The notes beneath the pieces were generated by a model. The model saw only the letters and a list, made by a program, of their open reading frames with translations, ran no database searches and was not told the DNA's origin. This document shows, in pieces, positions 22,314-33,808 of a stretch of DNA of 64,000 nucleotides; the first letter of the stretch is position 1; the number at the start of each line of letters is the position of its first letter. The translations under genes were made by a program, and so were the position numbers. Source of the DNA: Trebouxia sp. TZW2008 (taxonomy: Eukaryota > Chlorophyta > Trebouxiophyceae > Trebouxiales > Trebouxiaceae); contig BDIU01000121.1 in NCBI GenBank assembly GCA_002118135.1, positions 159,446-223,445 of the forward strand. Direction: 5' to 3'.

Positions 22314-23418
22314 ATGTCGAGCTCATTGTTTGTCCGAATCTCGGCTTTACTGCAGAAGGTGCGAGGTCCTGACGGCACTCCTGAGACAGAAGTGTTTCTG
22401 ACCGTGTGTCGGCAGATCATCCCCGTGATCGGTACGCGAGCCAACTCAGCTGGCACGCTTGCCGCGTCGTTTCTGATCTGAGCATCTCTTCAGCGTGCAG
22501 AAAAGTTTGGAACAAGTTTTCTGATCGTCAGAAGCGATATACAAGGCAACATAGACAGGCTAGCCTCAAGGCAACAGACTGACCCGTCACGATATCAGCA
22601 GCTATATCCAATTGTGCTTGATGAAGCCAAGAAAGGAGACATTGGCAGCACGTCCTGTACGAAAGGACTTCTATGGCTGCAAAGGTATGCTCACTGTAGC
22701 CTCAATTCTTGCCTGGCGTTTATTGGTCATCCTTGAAGTAGCTGCAAGGTCTTGAGCCTCTGATCAGGGACTCAGATCTGCTATCAGATATAGACAGTAA
22801 TGCAGCATGTTCATAGCCATGCAAGAAGCTGCTGGGAAGCAAAGGACCGTCTGTTTCATGCAGGGCCATGGGCTTTGTCGCAAGTCTGCTGAGACGCTTA
22901 TATGATGATAGACAAGTCACTTTGGCGACTGCAGCCAGTGAAGTGTATACAGCAACGCTGTATCATTATCATGGCTGGATAACATCTGCAGCCTTCACAG
23001 TCGCACTCAAGGTGAGGCATACCGCACAATTTCTTTGCCTGTGACCACAGCAAATTGCTGCTAGCTCAAGTTTCCAGAAGCATCACTATTGCTATGCTAT
23101 GCATTGTGTTGGTTCAAAGCAGCAGCAATCCTGGGCCAACTTCTTGAACAGAGGCTCCCGTCATGACGCCTAATGGCGTAGACTTATCTTTTTCTTTTCT
23201 GCATTGTATGTCTTATCTGCAACAGTCGCACATTGCAAAAGCAGTCTCTGTGTATGCAGCTGGTTCCAAGCAGAGAGACCTTTCTAGAAAAGCTAGGGAC
23301 ACCAAACGAACAGCTATATCAGGAGATGGCAGCATTCCTGAATGATTTCCAGCCAGTATTACAAGACATTCATGCATTTTTCGTACAGCATGACCTTGAT
23401 GACCCTACACGAGTATGA
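22314..23418 (+). CDS. Glycolipid transfer protein (GLTP) domain protein, 202 aa, four exons
   Basis: Predicted cytosolic lipid carrier of the all-helical GLTP fold. Exons 22314-22431, 22501-22684, 22864-23011 and 23260-23418 join in phase (118+184+148+159 nt) to give 202 aa, the usual family length. Visible signatures: FLTVCRQIIPVI, EKFGTSFLIVRSDIQGNIDR (the SDI..N headgroup motif, Asp plus Asn four residues on), TKGLLWLQR (Trp that stacks on the sugar in GLTP), ATLYHYHGWI (conserved His) and a C-terminal helix region. Asp/Asn/Trp/His match the glycolipid-binding type; the Lys at GLTP position 55 is replaced by Arg here. The start was set at the first ATG in the open frame (22314); an upstream 5' exon cannot be excluded. 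Introns are short and show no exon relics, unlike the neighbouring helicase. A second GLTP-fold gene lies 15 kb away on the other strand. Confidence 0.9.
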
Positions 23419-24251
23419 CAGCTGCTGTCAGACAGCATGTCGAGGCTTCCTGAGCAGCACGTACATGCAACATGTTGCCATTGTACATGTGAAGGGCATG
23501 CCTGTCATTGTTGGCGCCATCTGTATAAGAATGTGCTGCTGTTTGTTAATAATGATAATCCTCTTACACTTGCCAGCAAATACTGCTAGGTGTGTGGGGC
23601 ACAAGTCTTATCTTAGTGTCTGTTGCTGTTTGTTGATGCACAAGTTTGCAGGGTCTGCACACACATTCTAGGTTTGCAGACTACTGTCAATTTAAACTGC
23701 AAGTTTGCAAATCTAAACAAGACCAAGGGCTCCACAGGGACAAGCTATCTGGTGCTTTTTCTGTCATGTCACGTCACAGTGATGCAAATTTGCAAATAGT
23801 TTGCATCCTACTGGGGATGCCAGCCTTGCTTTGCAGCAGCTATGATCTATGGCATTTGTCATGATAGCAAAATCTGCCAAGTGATTTGTCATTCATCACT
23901 TGACACACGATCTGATGATCTGATTTAGTGGTTTGTGCCCTGTGCATTACCTAGCCATTGACCGCTGTTGTGCTATCTGCTATGACACGATTTTCAGTAT
24001 CCTGCCAATGTTTCTTCACGAGCAGCTCGCGCTAAGTGTTGAAGCACGGGAAACGGGCCGAAACGCCGGTACAGGACGCGGAATCTAAAGCATGCCAAGG
24101 AGATTAGAATCAGGCCATAATCCTAAGAAGTTGTGCGTGAACTTGCTGACGATCTGCGCATTCTTTGTATCTCGCGCATCCTTGTTTGATAACGCGCGCA
24201 ACTTAACGTGTTGAAATTTGACTGCAACACCGATCTCAGACCTACGCAAAC
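23419..24251. other. Intergenic region, no gene seen
   Basis: Between the GLTP gene and the secreted-protein gene. Contains short TTTGCAAAT-like repeated words (23645-23800) and AT-richer stretches. No supported coding sequence or RNA gene. Confidence 0.5.
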
Positions 24252-25777
24252 ATGAGAGCTAGCGCGTCCACTATGCTGTTGGTGTTGACCGGGATGGCAT
24301 GTTGTTTAGGATATGCTGCAGCGGCCGGGCAGGTAAGCGAAATGTTCTTCACCTACATCATTTGCATGTGAATCTGATGTTATCAACTTTTGGCTTTCAC
24401 GCTAGCTTGGACCAAGAAGCAGCTGCCAAACGCGCGGCGATAGCACTGCTTCGACGCCATGCCGGCGCCCGAGCGGGCCAAGATAACAGCGACTTGGAAT
24501 AGATACTGAAAAGTGCAATGCCTTTGTTGCAGTTCCCCACTGTAGGTCCTGCACCTGATATTGTGGGCGTGTGGGTCGACGACGTCGATATCGGAGCGAT
24601 CTCCACCGATGGCAGCTTCATCTACCAGAGCGCAATCATCGGGGAAAGCCCCTACATCGGTCGCTACTTGAGCCACCAGTACGTTCATCAGCTTGTGTGC
24701 ATGGACTGAACGCACTCGACTTTTGCGTGCTTGCTTGACGCCTGTGGCACAGCTGACATGCCACAGAAGCCAAATTGCAGACCTTCTGAAGTGACTGGTG
24801 CTATTGCAGGTGTAACCCAGATGGCTCATGGTACACTGACTACATTCAATACTTCTTTGATGACAATGGCAATGTCAACGCAACCAGTCCCGGATGTGAG
24901 TCCACACCTTGTGCAGTACCGCCTGGCATCTGTGCACAAGCCCATCGCATGTGCCCTGATACATGCATGCATATGTCACTGCAGCTGGCTGATGCCAATT
25001 TGACATCCCCACCTTCTGCAAGATGCTTCGCTCCCCCTGTCATTAACAAGCATGTGTCATCAAGGGACTGAACAATGCCTGCATCTGTTGCAGGTGGAAC
25101 TGGATACTTTGTTGATGGAGTGGTGAGTGGTGCTACATGCTGCCTGAGCTATGTCACATCCCATGCTGCTGTCATGCCACCTGCTGTTTTCTGAGCTATG
25201 CCACAATCAATGCTGCTGCAATGCCACTTCCATCTCACCTCCCTTGGTCTGAGCTACATCACAGTCAATGCTGCTGTCAAGCCGCTTCACTTTTCACTTT
25301 GCCCTAACTGCGCAATACACGTCAATGTTTGCCATCACCACCTTCGTGCTTCTTCTCACCTCATAGCCAGTTGTCTGCTCATTATACATGAGTGTTTGCC
25401 ATCACTGCGCCATGTCTCGTCTCACTCCATCCCTACCTGTGCAGAACATGTCAGTCTTACAAGCTCTCAAACACTCCTCACTCAGTGTTCATTGTCTGTG
25501 CATACACATCAGTCTTTGCAATCGCTGAAACACTTTTCAACTCACCCTCCACTTGTCCATGCAGTACACATCCGTCTTTGCCATCACTGAGACAGAAGCC
25601 TGCCCAATCAGTCCTACCGCTCAGACCGAGAGTGTGTTCCACACCATGGTGCCCGGCAGCACTTTGGGAGCCCTACTGAATGGGACATTCTGTGCCCAAA
25701 CACGCCGAGGTGTGCTTGAGCACCCTATCTTGCCATATGACACACCAGCCTCAAACGCAGCATTGGGTACCCCCTGA
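24252..25777 (+). CDS. Small predicted secreted protein, unknown family, about five exons
   Basis: Exon 1 (24252-24331) encodes a 27-residue signal peptide-like leader (MRASASTMLLVLTGMACCLG...AAAGQ) with GTAAGC after it. Proposed following exons: 24532-24679 (FPTVGPAPDIVGVWVDDVDI...RYLSH), 24811-24894 (NPDGSWYTDYIQYFFDD), a tiny exon about 25095-25122 (GTGYFVDGV) and 25563-25777 (YTSVFAITETEACPIS...ending AALGTP, stop). Phases agree at the junctions checked, including Q|CNPDG. An alternative exon at 24408 (LDQEAAAKRAAIALLRRHAG) runs into a stop at 24500 and is less likely. A few cysteines and one NGTF/NATS glycosylation-type pair are visible. I do not recognise the family; the leader and absence of a TM suggest secretion or a cell-surface role. 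Confidence 0.65.
25150..25290 (+). repeat. Three-copy repeat in last intron of the secreted-protein gene
   Basis: AGCTATGTCACATCCCATGC followed by TGCTGTCATGCCAC recurs with changes at about 25147, 25194 and 25254 (period 47-60 bp). Confidence 0.6.
25317..25595 (+). repeat. ~60-bp ladder of truncated starts of the last exon
   Basis: The start of the last exon, TACACATCCGTCTTTGCCAT followed by CACTGAGAC (25564), is preceded by degenerate copies at about 25317, 25384, 25443 and 25502, spaced 59-67 bp. Several keep a CAG or ACA acceptor-like lead. Only the final copy continues into the exon. Confidence 0.75.
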
Positions 25778-26867
25778 TCAAGGACCCCAACCTGTTATGC
25801 AAGCTGTGCTCAATACAAGTTGTGACCAGTGGAAGTGGTGACCCATACATACAGATGTTGTTGACCAGTTGAGAGACAGCGAAGTTATACAGTCCAGGCC
25901 TAGCTAGAGACGTACAGCGATCGAAGTAGAGCAGAGTCCAGAGTGAACCTGGTTTAAGCCTTGTGCAGCTAAGACTGTTGTAGGCTCAAAGGAGTGTTGA
26001 AGTTGATGTGCTACAGGTGATATATTCCTACTGAGTGCAATCTAGGCTTATGCCAAAACCTGTATTGAGTTAGAGTCAGCTGCTGACAGCTGCGTGAGTT
26101 GACAACAGGCACTGAAGTTTGTGCGTGTGACTGCTTATATTGCTATCCTAATGCCTACATAGTTGCAGTGTTACCCTTGTGATACCACAATCCCTGAACT
26201 GAGGCGTAGTGCCTGTGACGTTCAAAAGCTGAAACTCTGTAAATATGAATGGTGACAACGACGCGCTGATGATGAAATCGGTTGCATCGGACGGTGACTT
26301 GCAAGCATGTGCGCGTGGTTCTGGCTGAAGTTGATGCAACCTAGACGATGCTCTGCCTCTATGCATATTATGTGCACGCATGCATCCTACTATTTTGTGC
26401 TTTTGCATTCCTTTCAGTACAGTGCTTGACTCGATGACAGTGGGCTAGTGTTGCCTGAGCAAGAGGAACCATAGCTTGCCCAGTGAAATTGTTACTGATG
26501 AATTATTTTGAAATGTTGAAACCAAAGGCTTGCCCTTTAAAGTGCCTTTTGTCCTCATACGCGCCACTTAGATGAAGAGGCTGAGTCCTGCTGTGGTTTG
26601 CAACACTCAAACAAAGCCTGAGTAATATGGGTCATGCCACGCTCCCCACAGTATCATTACTCAAGATGCTCATACTCTTATATGCACAGACAGACTGACA
26701 TGACCCAAGACAGTCGGCACCAATCAAAAAGACTACAAATAACCCTAGACAACAAACACTCACCAAACCCAACACCCAATGCGCCCAACAAACATACTAT
26801 ACATAATCAGCATAAACAGCAGGACTTTCATATTGAAACTAAATGGGCTGTCACAGTGCTTTATGTG
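25778..26867. other. Convergent intergenic region
   Basis: Separates the 3' ends of the secreted-protein gene (+) and CDP-DAG synthase gene (-). An A/C-rich stretch lies at about 26690-26830. No coding sequence, repeat family member or RNA gene supported. Confidence 0.5.
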
Positions 26868-29800
26868 CTATAGACTAGCATTACAGCTGTTTGTATTCAA
26901 GAAGGCGTTGCTTCTGGCCTTTATTGTTTCTGTGATTTCATTGACAAGATCTTCTGGTAGGAGTTCATCGCCAGCCAGAATGTTTGCCAGTTTGCTGAAG
27001 AGTTCAAGCTGTTGCCTGGGACCCAGCTGCAACATGGATGTCAAAACACCACCAACAGCCAGAGTCTCTCTGGCAACATAGTTGTTGAAGTAGAGATAGC
27101 TGAAAGTTGCCATCACAATCTGCAGGTGTCAAAATGAGCCAGTCAGACAAACATTGTCATGAACATGTTCCTGGGTCTTCACATGATGAGGCGGTGGTAA
27201 CTTGCAACCAATCAAACAAGTTTTAGTGTCTTAAGGATCCAACATAAAGGTGATACAGACAATGTCAAGAAAGTCATTCTATCCAAATGTCAAAAATGTT
27301 CGCAAACTTTGCAACATTCATCAAGCAGGCACATGTTCACAGGTATGTTCTTGAAGGAATGATGGGATGCGGGCGTGTAGATCTGGGCGTGTCCATCACA
27401 TTCTTCTGATGCAATGCAATGCAAAGACAACACTCAACCCTTGCCTGTAGCTGTTGGCACAGGCTGTGAAAGCAAAGCAGAGGTGATCAGAGGTGAGCTG
27501 CTCAGCAGACTGCAAGGGCTGAGCGCATTGTGATCAATGGCAATACAGCACAGCGCCTTTCATAGCCACATCACAACACTCAAGCAATCAATCACGAGTG
27601 TTAGACAGGCTCAGCAGGCCCAGCTATGTACATACTGAAGCAATCAACTGTCTCCTACCAGTTCAGTCCTGTGCTGACCTAAATCATCTGTACTGAGCAT
27701 GGGGAGAAGTGAGGTCCTTATACATGGTTGTCTGCCAAATTACAACTGGCTTGAAAAGCTGGCACCAACATAGACAGTTGTGTCAAATCAGCAGCGCCTG
27801 TGATGCTTGCACTCAATGCATTGCACACAAAGATGCTGATGAGCTTGATCACAAAGCAAGCATATGAAGTAGCTCTTGCATACCTGGCAATCCATTCGGT
27901 CTGTCATGCCTCCATGGCCAGGTATGCTGTCGCCAAAGTCTTTGATCTTGAAGCCTCGCTTGAATCCACTTGCAAAGAAGCCCCCAAAGGGTGCAATAAT
28001 CGAAGCAAAGGCAGCCAGCACCATTGCATGAAACTGCGCCAAGGCAAAGACCTCTGAAGGAGCAGATGCTGTTGCTGTGCACAAAGCAATGCTGCTGAGC
28101 AAAAAGACAACAAGACAGACAGCTTTGCCACAAGCAATCAAAGCTGCAAGCATGCTGCACTACTGCTCAACACAATCACAGCACCCGCCGCCACAACGGC
28201 CTGTGCACTGCACATCAATACAGTTTGACTGTAGATGATGATACAGACTCAGGCACCAAGGTGCCTATATTAAAGCAATATGCCAGGGCTAGCTGGAAAT
28301 GCCCTTGCCTTTGAACAGGGTCACATTGCTTGCATGCCTCTCAGGATGCCAGCTTGTAGTAAGTCAGCCCAATATACACTCGATAACCCAGAACCTGTTC
28401 TCAACTGTTATTACTGAACAAGAAAGTGTTAAATCTTGTATGTTTTCTTGCTCACCTGCATTGGCCGTGCCACAAAGGACACTTGGCCCAGGGATGTGAG
28501 CCAAGGACCAATAAGGTGCATGCCCTGCCCGGTCTGCCACCACTGTAGCAAGTAGTCTTGCAACTGAAGTGGCAGGCCATCTTGCAGCTCGTACACGCTA
28601 TACTGAGTCAGCTTGTACAGGTCATCTGGCTCGCAGTCCAGCCAGCTGTACACAGACAAGTCCTGCAAGCACAGTCATCTGCTTCACTTGCTGATGCGAC
28701 CCAGAGTGTACTTGCGAGGCGAAGCTGACATGCAATCATGTAATAGTGTCATTCTGGGCACATTGCAAGAGTTTCAATTGCAGCCCTGCAGCCAGATGCT
28801 CAGGGACACAAGTCCTGTGTGTGGCACTCTAACATGCGAATGGATGCTAATGCACTGAAGCTCCAAAAAATGTGGCCACGCATCAGCTGCAGATAACACT
28901 GCAGGTGCAAGGCAGACCATGCACCAGATAGACGACCACTACAGGACTGGCAAGCTGACAGAGTGGCGCTGTTGCTATACAAGGCAAGACAGAACCTCAG
29001 CCACACACACCGAGCACCTTTTGCAATGTCACTCATCGGCTGTTCCACTATTGTCATTGTTGCCATACAGAATGCCTCCATCAGACTACTGTTCAGCATA
29101 AACTGCGACAATGCTGCATTGTCATGACTTGACTTATTGCAAGTCACATCTGAGGCAACGGTGAAGCCACTCACTGTGCGCGGACATGTCATCCACTTGA
29201 ACCTGGACATGTAGCCTGAGAGGTACCAGGAGGCCACTACAGTGGTGAAGCAGCCCCCTATGAACCCCTCCCAAGTCTTTTTTGGGGACAGCTGAATCAG
29301 CTTCCTGTGCCCAAAACATATGCCTGCAGCACATGAACAATGCTATTAATAAATCACACAGCCTAGCACAAGGTGTACAAGTCTTGTCTCGCCAGGTTGG
29401 CTTGCTTTGAGCATCACACACTTGCATTCAAATGCCAACAGCTGATGTTTCTGCTGTTTTGAACCAGGAGATGAAGCAAGTTGATGTATGCACACAGCAT
29501 GGTGTGTGTCAATGCTGATTGTACCAGGCTAAACGTAAGATCCAGCAGATACAGATGTAGTGTCACTGCTGATCATGCTTGGCCTGTGCTTGTCAAGTCT
29601 CTGTCATGTGCACAACAGTTCTGGTGAGAAGCTTGCAAGCACATGGATGCACACTTGTGACTGCAACAACAACCAGACCTATCAAATCGCCACATCCAGG
29701 TCAGCCTGGACACGAGTTTGTGATGCTGGACTTACCAAAAAGGTATGCTCCTATGTCGTTGATGATGACGAGGGAGCATGGCAACAGGAACCATATAAGG

Positions 29801-31113
29801 CCATCAAAAATGTTGCTGACAAAAAAGCTCGAGGGGATGAAGACAACTAAAAGGATCATGTGTGTCCAGGCGTATTGACCAAACTGGAATGTATACATTC
29901 GTTTTTGCAACCTCAAGACAAAGGTCACAAAGCCTGCACAGCAAAAGCATTTGTGAGACAAGCAACTCCCCAGCAGGTATGCATCAAGCATAATGGGCAC
30001 AAACAAAATGAGGTGGGGAGGATGGGCACTGACTTTGTAAATTGCATAGCATCCAGCAATCAGGCAGCATGTCTGGCTGTACCAAGATGACAGCTCAGAA
30101 AGCTGACCTGCTGTGTAGAGCGAGTATGCTACCAAAGAATGCCGTCGCAATATCCAGCCAAAGATATGCGCTAGCTTGGCGTTTGATGTGATTTCCACAA
30201 CTAGCTGGTTCTTGACAAACCTGCGGACATACATGCGGTTTCCTGCTCTTGCACATGCGAGCAATGCTGTAAGTTCACACAAAAGCAGGCAGTGTAATCC
30301 AGTTGGCAAGGGAGCGCAAGGAAATGTGCACACACTTGAATATTGATTAAGATGTGGGGTTGTAGGGCCTGCATGCATTAACATCAGACATGTGCTGCAT
30401 ACAGGTGCCAGTGTCTGAGCCATTTGCTGTGTAGATGGCTGCATGCCTTTTCATCTGCCTTTGCAGAGTCTCGATGATGTGCTTGTAGCGTATATGCAAG
30501 GAGTTTACATCTGCATGTTCACCTCAGGTACATCCAGAATGCTGCCACAGCAAAGAAGTACCACTGCTGCGAGTAGCCAAGCTTGGCTTTGCGGAATCCT
30601 CTGCGCCCTTGCCGCTGTTCAGCTTCAATTGCATGCTCCTGTTGAGCTTTCTGTGCGAGCCGGAAAAGCTCCCGCACCATGGCAAACTACAGTCATATGC
30701 TGGTGTAAGTGAAACGTATGCTGACTTTGCATACGCAAGTGCCATGGTAGCTTACCTGTATACAGAATATCATGAACATCAATGGCACATGCCCTGCCCA
30801 TATGAAGCCGAGAAAGCTGCCAATCAGCACAAAAGTTGATACAGTTCTGACTCGGAAGGATCTGATTTGGTTGACCTATAGTGCATAGAAAACAAAGTGG
30901 AGAGAGGAGGATCTGACATCTGTCAGATGCCACAGTGACGTTGTCCAAAGCTCTGCTTTCAGAATCGATGCAACCTGCTGTCTCACAGTGAGCACTCACC
31001 CTCTTCTGCTCTTTAGTAGGGGAAGGCTCCTGATGGTCAGCCTCATCGTCGGTTCTTGGCTCAACGTTGGCATCCGAGTCATATGCCTGAGACAGGCCAA
31101 GTTGCTGCGGCAT
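26868..31113 (-). CDS. Phosphatidate cytidylyltransferase (CDP-diacylglycerol synthase), eukaryotic type
   Basis: Catalyses CTP + phosphatidate to CDP-diacylglycerol + PPi, precursor of phosphatidylinositol, phosphatidylglycerol and cardiolipin; integral membrane enzyme, eukaryotic CDS1/CDS2 type (ER). Start ATG at 31113 ([20 protein letters not shown]; acidic N-terminus as in the family). Exons read on the minus strand include [19 protein letters not shown] (about 30860), [20 protein letters not shown] (30685-30527), [10 protein letters not shown] and [23 protein letters not shown] (about 29890-29740), [20 protein letters not shown] (29318-29250, the CDP-synthase signature region), SVYELQDG (about 28600), [20 protein letters not shown] and [14 protein letters not shown] (about 27998-27880), and NNYVARETL to the stop at 26868. 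Multiple hydrophobic segments fit 7-8 TM helices. All landmark motifs are present, so it looks functional. Confidence 0.92.
27602..27715 (+). repeat. Interspersed repeat family B, copy 3
   Basis: ACAGGCTCAGCAGGCCCAGC, then TACTGAAGCAATCAACTGTC and CAGTCCTGTGCTGACCTAAA, then CTGAGCATGG. Same orientation in the window as copies 1 and 2, here antisense within an intron of CDP-DAG synthase. Confidence 0.8.
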
Positions 31114-31524
31114 GCCGCCGCAGCGCGTCGCCCTAACTGTGGCAACACAGTTTGAAAGCTTGAGTTGACGTCAAGATCGCTGTGCCACCTAACTCAGGTG
31201 AGAATCCTCAACGCTGCGATGCAGATATGCTGTGCGCGCGCAACGACTGATCCTGCAATGCGGTCAACGACAGTACCGGAAGGTGGTCAACCTGCCTCTG
31301 CAGCTGTGTTGCCGATACAAGCTTTGACTTGCTTTGCTTTTGACCACAATCGTACATTGCGGTAGGTCAGCGCAGGAAGTTCTTCATTGACCGCTTAAAG
31401 CTTGCACATTTGCGAATGCTTTCCTGGTCCACGCAGCGCGACATACCCCTCTCGTGTAGAACATATTGGCGCTGTGTCTTGAGCACTTGCATGCGACGGC
31501 TGCACTGATGTGTTTGCGCACCTG
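31114..31524. promoter_or_regulatory. Divergent promoter region (CDP-DAG synthase / methyltransferase)
   Basis: About 410 bp lies between the two start codons on opposite strands, so it must hold both 5' UTRs and promoters unless upstream non-coding exons exist. No TATA-like box could be assigned. Confidence 0.5.
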
Positions 31525-32878
31525 ATGACGGATTCCCAAGATGTGTTTGAGTCTGCCCTATTTGACAACGAAAAGTATGCAGCCACACGCTGAAAACAGC
31601 ATCAACAAAGCAACAAAGCAGCAAAGCTGTATAAGTCAGGTTTACTGCTCTGCAGCTATGAGCTTCAGAACATGATGTTTGGAAGTCACAGTATCAACAT
31701 CCTGTGTTCGCCAAGCGCAACAAGTGAGCCAGCATTCTGTGTATCTCCACGCTCGTTTTGTCTGGAACTTTTCAACTTTGCTGCAAGAGCATACACAGCA
31801 TGACTGTCAACGTGTTGGTGTGTAGCGGACCATGACCTCACAGGCCAGATCCTCTGGCCTGCAGCAAGCTTGCTGGCAAGATACTTAGCAGTAAATGAGG
31901 CTGTTCTGCAAGGCTGCAACTGTGCATGCGAACTTGGAGCTGGCTTAGGGCTTGTAGGCTTGGTAGCTGCACAAACATGCTCAGTAGTTCTCACAGACCA
32001 TAATGATGTGGTTCTGAGGGTGCTCGCCAAAAATGCAGCGCTGAACCAAGCAAAACACAGTATCAGGTATTGCAATTTTGTCAATCATCACAAATGGCTC
32101 ATGTCTCATGGCAGCGTAATCTGTGTTTGTAGATTTATCCATGTGCTCCTGAGGCAGCTGAGGTGTATGTTGCAGCTGCATGAAGCTGGAATGGACAGCA
32201 CAGGCAGATATTGATGAATTGATCCTAGCATCTCCAGATCAACAGGTATACTTGCAGAAATAGAATACAGGCTGACCAGCTGCTCAGCTGATGTTTGCTC
32301 ATGCATTTCACCATCAACTATTCAGCTGAAACTGCGCTGCTGGGAATTTGTTCATGTCAGATGATCAAGTGATGTGCCTAATCCATTGCGGTGTTGAAGC
32401 GGTGCTGATGCTGGCACAGTGTTCAGTGTGCAGGGGTATGATGTTGTGCTAGGCGCTGATGTGTGTTACAGTCTAAAGGCCTTGCCGGCTTTGTTCAGCG
32501 TTGCATCCCAGCTGCTGTGCAAGAAACCTACAAGCAGATTTCTGCTGGGTTATGTCTCAAGGTAAATCATCAATGCTACAGTCTGACACCTCACACCTAC
32601 ATGATATGAGCTGCAACATTGAGTGTTAGTTTGACCCACAATTGTCGGCATCATTGCTTATGTCCTGCTGGAGTGTTACATCTACCCACAGTTAAGGACA
32701 TCTTGGCTTACTTGCTGCAGAGCTTACTCAATTGACAAACAGCTTCTGATTGAAGCTGAGAAAGCTGGCTTGATTATGGAAGAAGTAGTGGACACAAGAG
32801 CAGATGTTGGCGGCAGTCTACAAGGCCTTATATACTCCATCAAGCATGCTGACTGCAGCAAGCATGCAGCTATTTGAT
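31525..32878 (+). CDS. Lysine/protein methyltransferase of the METTL21/FAM86-like (family 16) type
   Basis: SAM-dependent methyltransferase, likely modifying a protein lysine. Exon 1 begins MTDSQDVFESALFDNEN (31525-31574), exon 2 YELQNMMFGSHSINIL (31656-31723), exon 3 31826-32066 with TGQILWPAASLLARYL, then CELGAGLGLVGLVAA (motif I, SAM binding; E-x-G-x-G-x-G) and VVLTDHNDVVLRVLAKN (motif post I, acidic D). A later exon (about 32434-32561) has GYDVVLGADVCYS, the (D/E)xxY-type motif equivalent of this family, and the last exon (32722-32878) AYSIDKQLLIEAEKAGL, then a short tail. Phases agree for exons 1-3. One exon between 32067 and 32433 was not resolved. Start chosen at the ATG of the only open exon that joins in phase. 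Substrate not predictable. Confidence 0.8.
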
Positions 32879-33808
32879 CTTAGCAAAGCAGAGCTTTCAT
32901 CCGTTAGGTGTTGCCTGCTGCCTATCAAAGGCAGCGTAGATGGCTTTCATAGACTCAGGTGCTCCACTTGACATTTTGATGATATGTCATGAGCGCATGC
33001 CAGTGAAGTCACCAACAACAAATTGATACGTTTGAAGAATCTACACATTGCATGTCGTGCCACCTGGCCCGAAGGGCTGATTTCTTTCACAGCTGCTGGC
33101 TGAGCAATAGATTGGCTTTTCTCAGGTTGATGTCGTGAGCACATGAGCAACAGCTCATGAGCTGTTGAGATGTAGCACTCATTGCTGCTGGGCTAGCTGA
33201 GACACTGCCCTGCAGCACCTGTTTTGAGTTCAGGGACATGTCAGTACCACTAACATCAGTGGTCAGGCTCATAAGCTGGGTCATGGTGTGTTTATGTGAG
33301 ACAATGGGTCCCCCCTCATGTTTCAAGGAGCCAACAGGTGAATGACATCATCATGCACGGCTCCAAATCGTAAAATCTTGTTTGCCACGGTGCTCAAAAA
33401 CTTCGTGGTGGACAGGGCGCTCTGCGCACTTGGCAGTGTGCGCCCATACCCTCCCCCGGGGGGTGGGCTCACACCCTGTAATTGCACTAATCAATGAGCA
33501 AAGTTTGCACTTGCTCATAAATTTCAAAACGACGCTTGCGACACCTTCCATGAGACGCTGAAATGCTGTCACTGGCAAGCATACTGGCTTGATTGCATGT
33601 GTCGCTGGATATGCGGGTCGTAAAATGTGCGCGATCTCTCTTGAGCAGTCCTTTGCAAGTATTGCGGCGACAGGACTTCGCGATCTTTGCATGCGCGCTT
33701 CCTTCTCTGACTTCAAGTGAGATAGCAAGGCCGTGCGGACAAATAAACATAATGCAACAGCTGAATCAAACGATGTCGTTGCTGCGTTAGAAAGCAAGGT
33801 CGCTAGCC
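32879..33808. other. Intergenic region
   Basis: Between the methyltransferase stop and the next ATG, both + strand. A C/G palindrome (CCCCCGGGGGG) is near 33454. ORFs here have no family character. Presumed promoter of the downstream gene. Confidence 0.45.

Noticed and set aside
33409..33500. Possible structured RNA around the CCCCCGGGGGG palindrome
   Set aside because: No tRNA-type boxes or clear multi-stem structure could be drawn by eye.
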